A stretch of 7,994 nucleotides of DNA from Alloprevotella tannerae. GTDB lineage: Bacteria; Bacteroidota; Bacteroidia; Bacteroidales; Bacteroidaceae. The notes below the pieces were generated by a model, which worked only from the letters and a program-made list of their open reading frames with translations, was not told where the DNA came from and did not search any database. The stretch spans positions 1 through 7,994 of the forward strand of contig JABZGO010000075.1 of assembly GCA_015259305.1 (NCBI GenBank), read 5' to 3'. A program made the position numbers and the translations under genes. Shown piece by piece: positions 1 to 6,296 of the stretch. Within the stretch, counting starts at the first letter, position 1; every line of letters starts with the position of its first letter.

Positions 1-307
1 CGCGAATGTAGCCCGTGAGGGGGAGCAATTCTTTGAGTGGAAGGGGTTCGACTTTCTTATTGCCGCTCGCCTTGGCCGCTCGCTTTAGATCTACTTCGCT
101 GTCGCCGGGCACTACGCAAACGAGGCAGCCTTGCTTATCGCCGCGCAAGACGATGGTCTTAAAGACGCTCTTGACGTCTTCACCAAGCGACTCGGCTACG
201 TGAGCGGCGCTTAGGTCGTGCTCATCGACGACATAAGGAATCAGTTCGTAGCTGATGCCTTCGCGGTCGAGCAAGCGGGCAGCGTTGGTTTTCTTCTCTT
301 TGCTCAT
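1..307 (-). CDS. ybaK: YbaK/EbsC-type Cys-tRNA(Pro) deacylase, N-terminal 102 residues (3' end outside window)
   Basis: The minus-strand frame begins at ATG 307-305 and stays open to the window edge, giving the first 102 residues of a protein whose family is usually about 155-160 long. The start MSKEKKTNAARLLDREGISY, the segment SVFKTIVLRG (residues 47-56) and the end LPLTGYIR match the YbaK/ProX-like fold. Lys50 sits where the family's key lysine lies (VYKT in the E. coli protein). The TGYIR end leads into the conserved glycine-rich loop, which is cut off. Members hydrolyse Cys-tRNA(Pro) misacylated by prolyl-tRNA synthetase, in the cytoplasm. The start codon overlaps the uvrA stop as ATGA, so translation is probably coupled to uvrA. 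Family assignment is firm; exact substrate preference within the YbaK/EbsC/ProX group is inferred. Confidence 0.9.
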   Translation of the reverse strand, partial: MSKEKKTNAARLLDREGISYELIPYVVDEHDLSAAHVAESLGEDVKSVFKTIVLRGDKQGCLVCVVPGDSEVDLKRAAKASGNKKVEPLPLKELLPLTGYIR

Positions 308-3135
308 CGGTGCAATTCTTCTTTTAGGTATCGGGCCGTATAGCCTAAACCCTTGCTTACGACTTGTTCGGGCGTGCCTGTGGCTACCACTTTGCCGCCG
401 CCTCGGCCGCCTTCGGGGCCCATATCGATGAGGTAGTCGGCAGATTTGATCACGTCTAAATTGTGCTCAATGACAATAACGGTGTTGCCCTTTTCGACCA
501 ACCGGTTTAAGACGCCGAGCAGGATGCGTATGTCCTCGAAGTGCAGACCCGTAGTCGGCTCATCTAATATATATATTGTGTTACCCGTATCCCGCTTTGC
601 CAGTTCGGTAGCCAGTTTTACGCGCTGACTCTCGCCGCCTGAAAGCGTCGTGCTGCTTTGTCCTAATTTGAGATAGCCCAAGCCCACGTCTTGCAATACT
701 TTGATCTTATGCAGAATAGTGGGGACATTCTCGAAAAACTCAACGGCGTTGTTGACCGTCATATTAAGTACGTCGGCGATGCTCTTACCCTTAAAGCGCA
801 CCTCTAAGGTCTCTCGATTATAACGCTTGCCGTGGCAGGCTTCGCAAGGGACGTAGACGTCGGGCAGGAAGTTCATCTCGATCGTCTTGTAACCATTGCC
901 TTTGCACACTTCGCAGCGTCCGCCCTTGACATTGAAAGAAAAGCGTCCGGGCTTATAGCCACGCATCTTGGCTTCGGGCAATTCGACAAAGAGATTGCGG
1001 ATGTCAGAGAAGACGCCCGTATACGTAGCCGGATTGGAACGCGGCGTGCGGCCCAACGGACTTTGATCGACGGCTACGACCTTGTCGACCTGCTCGATTC
1101 CTTCGAGTTTTCCGTAGTCTAATGGCGCCCGCAGGGAGCGATAAAAGTGTTGCGAGAGGATGGGAAGTAGGGTGTCGTTGATCAATGTCGACTTGCCGCT
1201 GCCCGATACGCCCGTCACGCAGACGAACGTGCCGAGCGGGATCGTCACATTCACGCTTTGTAGATTATTGCCCTTTGCCCCGACAAGGCGGAGCTTGTGC
1301 CCGTTGCCTTTGCGGCGGTTCTCCGGTAGCGCAATCTCCCGCTCGCCGTTAAGGTAATCGGCTGTGAGCGTATGGCGAGAGAGCATTGTCGTAGGCTTTC
1401 CTTGAAAAACGACTTCGCCGCCCAAGCGCCCGGCGCGCGGACCCATATCTATAATGTAGTCGGCCGCCAGCATCATATCTTTGTCGTGCTCTACGACGAT
1501 GACTGTATTGCCAATGTCGCGCAAATTCTTGAGCGATTCAATCAGGCGCACATTGTCGCGCTGATGCAGACCGATGCTTGGCTCATCTAATATATATAGT
1601 ACGTTGACCAACTGTGAGCCGATTTGCGTGGCCAAGCGTATGCGCTGACTCTCGCCGCCCGAAAGACTCATCGTGGCGCGCGAAAGGGAGAGATAATCCA
1701 AACCTACGTCTAACAAAAACTTGAGGCGGGTGCGCAATTCTTTCAAAATTTCGTGGGCAATGGCGGCGCGCTGCTTATCAAGTCGCGCTTCAAGATCGGA
1801 AAGACAAGCGTAGAGTTCGCTAATGTCCATCTCCGCGAAGTCGGCGATAGAGCGGCCGTCCAAGCGATAAGAGAGCGCTTCGCGATTTAAGCGTTTGCCG
1901 TGACATTCAGGGCAAACCGCCGTGCGCGAGAATTGTTCAGCCCATTTCTGCGAAGCTGCTGTCATCTCGCTATCCGCCATCTGGTTGATATATTTCGCAA
2001 GGCCGTCGTAGCTTACGATGAAGTCCTCCGTCGTATGCATCGCAGCGGCGGGAATGCGCAAGCGCTCGGTTGTGCCGTTGAAAATCATATCAACGGCTTC
2101 TTCCGGAATATCTTTAAAAGGCGTCTTAAGATCGCAGCCGAAGGGCACTAAAATAGCCTCAATTTCCGCAAAGATCAGCGTGCTGCGATAAGCGCCTAAA
2201 GGCGCCAGAGCGCCCTTGCGGATGGAGAGCGTGGGGTCAGGAATAACTTTTTCGCGGTCTATTACGCTGACATAGCCCAAGCCCTTGCATTTAGGGCAAG
2301 CGCCTTCCGTGGAATTAAAAGAAAAGTTGTTGGGTGCCGGCTCTCTGTACGACAAACCGCCGACAGGGTCCATCAAGCGCTTGCTGTAATAACGCGTTTG
2401 ATCAGCCGCCACGTCAAAGAGCATCATCAAGCCGTTGCCTTGCTCCAAAGTCTTGTGTACGCCGTGCGCCAAGCGCTTCTCATCTTTCGCTTGCACGACC
2501 AGTTTGTCTACGACAACTTCGATGTCGTGCATACGATAGCGGTCGAGCTTCATTCCGCTCACGGCCTCGCGCAGTTCGCCGTCGACGCGAACCGTCAGAA
2601 AGCCTTTTCGGCGTACCGTTTCAAAGAGTTCTTTGTAGTGTCCTTTGCGCTGCCGCACAAGCGGCGCGAGCAAAAGTACCTTTTTGCCTTCATATTGCTC
2701 TAAGATCAGTGACGTAATCTTCTCTTCAGAATATTTTACCATCAGTTCGCCCGACAAATACGAGTAGGCATCAGCCGCGCGAGCATACAAAAGGCGGAGA
2801 AAATCGTATATCTCCGTCACGGTGCCTACGGTCGAGCGCGGATTTTTGTTCGTTGTCTTTTGCTCAATGCTGATCACCGGACTCAGACCCGTTATCTTGT
2901 CGACGTCGGGGCGCTCAAGATTGTCCAAGAAGCCGCGTGCATAAGCTGAAAACGTCTCGATATAGCGGCGCTGACCTTCGGCATAAAGCGTATCAAAGGC
3001 CAACGAACTCTTGCCGCTCCCGCTCAGACCGGTGATCACCGTCAAGCTGTGGCGCGGCAGGCGTACGTCCACATTCTTCAAATTGTGTACGCGCGCTCCC
3101 AGCACATCTATATATTGTTCGGCGTCTGTAGGCAT
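304..3135 (-). CDS. uvrA: UvrABC excinuclease subunit A
   Basis: A complete 943-residue protein (E. coli UvrA has 940) that recognises bulky DNA lesions with UvrB in nucleotide excision repair. Two ABC ATPase halves are visible. Half I has Walker A GLSGSGKSS (36-44), signature LSGGESQR (491-498) and Walker B YILDEPSIGLH (514-524). Half II has Walker A GVSGSGKST (642-650), signature LSGGESQR (831-838) and Walker B YILDEPTTGLH (855-865). The C-terminal zinc module is canonical: Cys741, Cys744, Cys764, Cys767. In half I only Cys280/Cys283 and Cys408/Cys411 are seen; the upstream CxxC pair that E. coli has near residues 253-256 is absent (MDPVGG there instead). The start lies 7 nt after the upstream gene's stop without a Shine-Dalgarno, and MPTDAEQYIDVLGARVHNLK fits UvrA N-termini. 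It is apparently cotranscribed with the secreted-protein gene before it and ybaK after it. Confidence 0.98.
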   Translation of the reverse strand: MPTDAEQYIDVLGARVHNLKNVDVRLPRHSLTVITGLSGSGKSSLAFDTLYAEGQRRYIETFSAYARGFLDNLERPDVDKITGLSPVISIEQKTTNKNPRSTVGTVTEIYDFLRLLYARAADAYSYLSGELMVKYSEEKITSLILEQYEGKKVLLLAPLVRQRKGHYKELFETVRRKGFLTVRVDGELREAVSGMKLDRYRMHDIEVVVDKLVVQAKDEKRLAHGVHKTLEQGNGLMMLFDVAADQTRYYSKRLMDPVGGLSYREPAPNNFSFNSTEGACPKCKGLGYVSVIDREKVIPDPTLSIRKGALAPLGAYRSTLIFAEIEAILVPFGCDLKTPFKDIPEEAVDMIFNGTTERLRIPAAAMHTTEDFIVSYDGLAKYINQMADSEMTAASQKWAEQFSRTAVCPECHGKRLNREALSYRLDGRSIADFAEMDISELYACLSDLEARLDKQRAAIAHEILKELRTRLKFLLDVGLDYLSLSRATMSLSGGESQRIRLATQIGSQLVNVLYILDEPSIGLHQRDNVRLIESLKNLRDIGNTVIVVEHDKDMMLAADYIIDMGPRAGRLGGEVVFQGKPTTMLSRHTLTADYLNGEREIALPENRRKGNGHKLRLVGAKGNNLQSVNVTIPLGTFVCVTGVSGSGKSTLINDTLLPILSQHFYRSLRAPLDYGKLEGIEQVDKVVAVDQSPLGRTPRSNPATYTGVFSDIRNLFVELPEAKMRGYKPGRFSFNVKGGRCEVCKGNGYKTIEMNFLPDVYVPCEACHGKRYNRETLEVRFKGKSIADVLNMTVNNAVEFFENVPTILHKIKVLQDVGLGYLKLGQSSTTLSGGESQRVKLATELAKRDTGNTIYILDEPTTGLHFEDIRILLGVLNRLVEKGNTVIVIEHNLDVIKSADYLIDMGPEGGRGGGKVVATGTPEQVVSKGLGYTARYLKEELHR

Positions 3136-3142
3136 GTGTCGT

Positions 3143-3847
3143 TTATGGTGCTACCGGCGTATTCTCGTCGAAGCCACGCAGCAGATTGATCGTTCTTTTG
3201 ATGTTATAGTTGCGTCCGTCTGCTCCTTTGGCTTGCAGGTTGAGGTAATAAGCGCCGTCAGGTGCATCGCTGCCTCCGGCGCGGCCGTCCCAACCTCCTT
3301 TGAGGTCTGTCCATTCATAGAGTTTCTTACCCCAGCGATCAAAGATGACGGCTCGAAAAGAGACGATGCTCTGGTAGCCATCCTTTACTTTGAAGACATC
3401 GTTAATGCCATCGCCGTTGGGCGTAAAAGCATTGGGCACTTCCAGTCGAGATTCGGAGATGGTGATCTTAAACGGCTCATCCATACTATATTCTATGGTG
3501 TCCGTGCCTTGCACAAAACTAATCAAAAGACTGACGGTAAACGAACCACTCTCTCGAAAAACGTAGGTCGTATTTTCTTCGTGGCGCAAGAGGAAAGGCT
3601 TTGACTCGCCCACCTTCGTAAAGCGCCATTCATAAAGCGGTGTATAGTTGCCGATTGTCTGCGGATTGGCCGTAAACTCAGCCGTCATCGGCGCATTGCC
3701 TATGTATTCTGAAACTTCCTCGCCGATTGTCTCGCCATACGTCACACGCATTTTCGGCATAGCCGAAGGATTCACGTCATCAGCCTGAGCCGACAGCGCG
3801 AAGAGGGCGAAAAAGCAGCCCAAAAGGGCCGACAACAAACGTCTCAT
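3143..3847 (-). CDS. small secreted protein with PKD-like region and gliding-motility/T9SS-type C-terminal domain
   Basis: From ATG 3847-3845 the protein has 234 residues. Residues 1-22 form a signal peptide (MRRLL, a hydrophobic core, then AQA before DD). Residues about 37-133 are beta-rich and PKD-like (YEWRF near 72, then SGSFTVSLLI). Residues about 137-224 match the gliding motility-associated C-terminal (CHU_C, TIGR04131-type) domain: VPNAFTPNGDGINDVF, IFDRWGKKLYEW, GGWDGR, APDGAYYLNL and a final IKRTINLLRG. Such domains commonly end proteins exported by the type IX secretion system, so an outer-surface or secreted location is likely. The frame extends 12 codons further up, but the promoter's -7 element lies inside that extension, so 3847 is preferred. 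It is the first gene of an apparent operon with uvrA. No enzymatic function can be assigned. Confidence 0.85.
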   Translation of the reverse strand: MRRLLSALLGCFFALFALSAQADDVNPSAMPKMRVTYGETIGEEVSEYIGNAPMTAEFTANPQTIGNYTPLYEWRFTKVGESKPFLLRHEENTTYVFRESGSFTVSLLISFVQGTDTIEYSMDEPFKITISESRLEVPNAFTPNGDGINDVFKVKDGYQSIVSFRAVIFDRWGKKLYEWTDLKGGWDGRAGGSDAPDGAYYLNLQAKGADGRNYNIKRTINLLRGFDENTPVAP

Positions 3848-3863
3848 ATCAGAAGATTTTGCG

Positions 3864-3894
3864 CGAAGATAGTGAAAACTCATATACAGGCAAA
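3864..3894 (-). promoter_or_regulatory. Bacteroidetes-type promoter for the secreted protein-uvrA-ybaK operon
   Basis: Reading the minus strand, TTTG (3894-3891) is followed after 19 nt by TATCTTCG (3871-3864), which matches TAnnTTTG at 7 of 8 positions. Initiation would fall near 3857-3860, only about 10 nt before ATG 3847. The ATG at 3883 lies upstream of the -7 element, so it would not be on this transcript, and that decides the start codon. No Shine-Dalgarno is present. Confidence 0.6.
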
Positions 3895-3960
3895 AACGAA
3901 ATCCAACAAAATATATTGTCTGTGAGCTTATAGCGAGATAAAAGCGAGCAAGGAAAAAGC

Positions 3961-3999
3961 AAAAAAAAGAAAGAGCGCCGACCCTTTAGCCGATGCTCT
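3961..3999 (-). terminator. intrinsic terminator closing a minus-strand transcript from the intergenic region
   Basis: On the minus strand, 3999-3972 folds into a hairpin: AGAGC pairs with GCTCT, then one A-C mismatch, then UCGGC pairs with GUCGG using two wobble pairs, around a six-base loop (TAAAGG). It is followed directly by TTCTTTTTTTT (3971-3961). The T tract exists only on the minus strand, so the direction is clear. No protein gene lies upstream of it on that strand within the window, which points to a non-coding transcript or an attenuator before the gene at 3847. Confidence 0.75.
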
Positions 4000-4145
4000 C
4001 TATCTCAAACCTTTCGAACGTTGTGTTATAATCTCTTTCTGTGTGCCTCCTCGAATGAAGGCGTAAGATGATTGAAGTCTAGTTTAAACGGTTTTCTTCT
4101 TGTGCTGATTAATGGTTAATGCACGTTCCTAATCCGTTTGAGGTT
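3961..4145 (-). ncRNA. candidate structured small RNA, about 185 nt, unknown family
   Basis: Bounded by a consensus promoter (4150-4181) and an intrinsic terminator (3961-3999), both on the minus strand. The predicted RNA of about 185 nt contains no AUG, so it is unlikely to encode a peptide. Its 5' end CUCAAAC (4142-4136) is complementary to GUUUGAG (4010-4004) just before the terminator. Inside that, GAACG (4128-4124) pairs with CGUUC (4020-4016), giving a rod-like fold. Local hairpins are also possible: GUGC/GCAC with an inner AUUAA/UUAAU stem (4124-4102), and GCCUUC/GGAGGC (4062-4045). A size near 185 nt and end-to-end pairing recall 6S RNA, but I do not recognise a conserved 6S central bubble and do not assign it. 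An attenuator leader for the gene at 3847 is the alternative. Not tmRNA, RNase P RNA or SRP RNA by inspection. Confidence 0.55.
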
Positions 4146-4149
4146 ACAG

Positions 4150-4181
4150 CAAAAGTATAGGTTTTCATACTCTTACACAAA
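4150..4181 (-). promoter_or_regulatory. consensus Bacteroidetes promoter for the candidate small RNA
   Basis: On the minus strand, TTTG (4181-4178) is followed after exactly 20 nt by TACTTTTG (4157-4150), a full match to TAnnTTTG. Spacing is the same as at the promoter at 4620-4651. Initiation is expected near 4144-4146, right at the CUCAAAC segment that pairs with the 3' part of the RNA. Confidence 0.7.
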
Positions 4182-4619
4182 TTGATCGCCTCTTTTTGTC
4201 GATTTTAATGTCGAAAATCAACGCTTTTTAGAGCGATTAACAATTACCCTTATGCTTTTGCTTTATCAGCTAAACAAAACTTGCGGCTAATTCATTCTTT
4301 TCGGAAACGCTCTACTTTACGCTTTGTAGCTCTTCGTGTGGAATTTTTTTGTCATTTTCTTTTGCCTTTTCAGGCGATTGTCGGAAGCTGATGTGTCGCG
4401 AGTCTGTTTTTAAATTAACGAGTTGACTGATTTTCCCCCTTTTTGCGCTGCGGCGTCGCTGTTTTGTCTAAAAAATTGCCAATGTATAACGAAAGCGTTT
4501 TGCCCCGATTTTCCGTTTTTCGCATCTGTTGCAAGGTGGGTGGTGCCCGTCTCGTCTTAAATATGCCTCGGCGCAAGTAGCACTACGGGAGGTAATGAGG
4601 CGTTTTTTAAGTGTAGATG
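4182..4619. other. AT-rich intergenic stretch with no recognised gene
   Basis: No coding frame worth reporting is seen on either strand, and base composition is low in GC (about one third in 4201-4320) compared with the genes. Contents noted: an inverted repeat GATTTT/AAAATC with a 7-nt spacer (4201-4219); a short CGCT/AGCG inverted repeat within 4222-4235; a hairpin GCCT-TTTC-AGGC (4365-4376); and a weaker stem followed by T6 (4563-4608, listed separately). It probably serves as the divergent regulatory region between the small RNA and the rightward gene, but no specific operator is identified. Confidence 0.5.
4563..4608 (+). terminator. possible weak stem-loop with T6 on the plus strand
   Basis: GCCTC (4565-4569) is complementary to GAGGC (4597-4601), and the downstream arm runs into TTTTTT (4603-4608). 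The loop is long (27 nt) but contains a small GTAG/CTAC hairpin. It sits just before the promoter of the gene at 4688 and could insulate it from rightward read-through. No convincing plus-strand promoter upstream was found, so this is tentative. Confidence 0.25.
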
Positions 4620-4651
4620 TTTGGAGAAGAGAGGCGGGCTGCTTATTTTTG
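4620..4651 (+). promoter_or_regulatory. consensus Bacteroidetes promoter for the TPR/HTH membrane protein gene
   Basis: TTTG (4620-4623), 20 nt, then TATTTTTG (4644-4651), a full match to TAnnTTTG. Transcription should begin around 4655-4658, leaving a leader of about 30 nt before ATG 4688. The leader has no Shine-Dalgarno, as is usual in this phylum. Confidence 0.7.
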
Positions 4652-4687
4652 TAGGCGCAAACTATCGTCCAATCAACACATTATTCC

Positions 4688-6283
4688 ATGATGAAAAGAC
4701 TGCTCCTCTTCACCGCGCTCTTTTGCCTCGCCTTTTCTGCCGTAGCCGGCGATGACTTCAGTACGAAAACGCAGACGGCCTTGCAAGCATTAGACAAGGT
4801 GGTCGAGCATAAGGAGCAATACCTCCGCCGGCGGGAGCAGCAAGCATCGAAGTTGAAGCAGCTTTTGCGTAAAGTGCCCGACGCGCAGCGGGCGCCGATT
4901 TACCGACAACTTTTTGAAATCTACCTACACACGCAAGCCGATTCGGCAAACCTTTATTTGCAGCGGCTCGAGCAGACGCCGCAGGCACATACCGACCCAT
5001 CGCTCCACGCCTATGTCTTGTTGGGGCGTGCCGAACTCTTGGCTTTGATGGGCTTATATCCGGCGGCGCTGGAGATGGCCGATAAAGCAGCAGCCCTTCA
5101 GTTGAAAGGCAACGATTTGCTTCATTACTATCGCATCAAGCGCACGCTTTATGGGTGGATGAAAGACTTTGCCGCCGAAACAGCATCCGGCGGTTCGCCT
5201 GCCAAATTGACGGCCGCTTACAGAGACTCTATCCTTTCGCTTGAGCCGGCCGGACACGGGCGCAACATTGTCTTGATCGACAAGCTTCTTAGCGAAGGAA
5301 AAGTGAAGGAAGCCTCGCAATTGGCGCAGGCTGAATACCGGCGGAGCAAGGCCAATCTCGATGTTTTCACCCTCTTTAATCTGGCTGAGTGCTACCGACT
5401 TTCCGGCGATTACGACCAAGCGGCCTACTATTTGGCTGAGACGGCGTTGATGGACTTGAAGGCCGGTGTGAAAGAATACGAGGCCCTCCCCTTATTGGCT
5501 GAGTTGCTCTTTCAGCGGGGCGACCTGACGCGGGCCTACAATTATTTGATCTGCACGATTCAAGATGCCAGCTATTGTAAAGCTCGTTTGCGCTCAGTCG
5601 AAGCCAGCAAAATCTTCCCGATCATCGACCGCGCCTATAAAGAAAAGTCGCAAGAATGGACGCGCATCGAGCGCATCTTCTTTGCCGGCGTTTCCCTGTT
5701 GGCCCTGCTGCTCTTCATCGCCGTCTTCTACCTGCGGCGGCAGATGAAAAAACTCTCGCAGACGCGTATGGTCTTGGCCAAGACCAATAAGCAACTCTTA
5801 GAGACCAATGCGCACCTGCAAATGACCGATAAGATGAAAGAAGCCTACATCGTTCGCTATCTGGATCGCTGTCGAGATTACATAGAAGCCATCGGAGGTT
5901 ATCGGCGTTCGCTTTTGAAGTTGGCCAAGGCGGGTAATATGCAAGAGGTGGCCAATCGTCTTCGCTCCGACATTTGGGAAGAGAGCGAGCAGGAGCGCTT
6001 CTATGCCGACTTCGATGAGGCTTTTTTAAACCTCTTTCCTAACTTTATCGACGATTTCAACGCCTTGCTCATACCCGAAGCGCAGATCTATCCGCGCAAA
6101 GACGAACTGCTCAATACGGAGTTGCGCATCTTTGCCCTCATTCGCTTAGGCGTCAAGGAGAGCGGCCGCATAGCTCACTTTCTCAACTATTCGCTGGCCA
6201 CGATCTACAATTATAGAAGTAAATACCGAAACAAATCCATCCTCTCAAAGGACGATTTCGAGCAGCGCGTGCAGCAGTTGTAG
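4688..6283 (+). CDS. membrane-anchored TPR protein with C-terminal HTH-like region (DUF6377 type), probable regulator
   Basis: A complete 531-residue protein. Residues 1-20 form a signal peptide (MMKRLLLF, hydrophobic core, AVA before GDD). Residues about 65-300 are alpha-helical with TPR-like helix pairs (for example LFNLAECYRLSGDYDQAAYYL, from 229, and LLAELLFQRGDLTRAYNYL, from 269). A single membrane span covers about 329-349, followed by basic RRQMKK and a coiled coil to about 385. The cytoplasmic part ends in LNTELRIFALIRLGVKESG (475 on) and IAHFLNYSLATIYNYRSKYR (495-514), which looks like a helix-turn-helix of the LuxR/sigma-4 style. This layout fits Bacteroidales DUF6377 proteins: a periplasmic sensor region joined directly to a DNA-binding tail. 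The first of two adjacent ATGs is used; starting at the second changes one residue. Signal and target genes are unknown. It converges on the efflux gene with a 13-nt gap. Confidence 0.8.
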   Translation: MMKRLLLFTALFCLAFSAVAGDDFSTKTQTALQALDKVVEHKEQYLRRREQQASKLKQLLRKVPDAQRAPIYRQLFEIYLHTQADSANLYLQRLEQTPQAHTDPSLHAYVLLGRAELLALMGLYPAALEMADKAAALQLKGNDLLHYYRIKRTLYGWMKDFAAETASGGSPAKLTAAYRDSILSLEPAGHGRNIVLIDKLLSEGKVKEASQLAQAEYRRSKANLDVFTLFNLAECYRLSGDYDQAAYYLAETALMDLKAGVKEYEALPLLAELLFQRGDLTRAYNYLICTIQDASYCKARLRSVEASKIFPIIDRAYKEKSQEWTRIERIFFAGVSLLALLLFIAVFYLRRQMKKLSQTRMVLAKTNKQLLETNAHLQMTDKMKEAYIVRYLDRCRDYIEAIGGYRRSLLKLAKAGNMQEVANRLRSDIWEESEQERFYADFDEAFLNLFPNFIDDFNALLIPEAQIYPRKDELLNTELRIFALIRLGVKESGRIAHFLNYSLATIYNYRSKYRNKSILSKDDFEQRVQQL

Positions 6284-6296
6284 ACCGCCCCTTTGG

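Noticed and set aside
15..203. Plus-strand frame of 62 codons at the left edge
   Set aside because: It lies antisense to the ybaK coding region, which is supported by protein similarity and by the ATGA overlap.
2334..2717. Overlapping plus-strand frames opposite uvrA
   Set aside because: Arg/Cys/Ser-rich translations typical of the antisense of a GC-rich gene; uvrA is certain here.
3011..3604. Plus-strand open frame of 197 codons opposite uvrA and the secreted-protein gene
   Set aside because: It overlaps two confident minus-strand genes, has no recognisable domain and no promoter; it is a shadow frame.
3848..3883. Twelve-codon N-terminal extension of the secreted protein
   Set aside because: It precedes the signal peptide with polar residues and contains the promoter's -7 element; the start at 3847 gives a clean signal peptide.
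4344..4364. TTTTTTTG and TTCTTTTG as plus-strand -7 elements
   Set aside because: The second position is T instead of A and no TTTG box sits 19-21 nt upstream; probably chance in T-rich DNA.
3848..4687. CRISPR array, tRNA gene, tmRNA or SRP RNA in the long intergenic region
   Set aside because: No regularly spaced repeats, no cloverleaf with a TTC loop, and no SRP or tmRNA core motifs were seen by eye.
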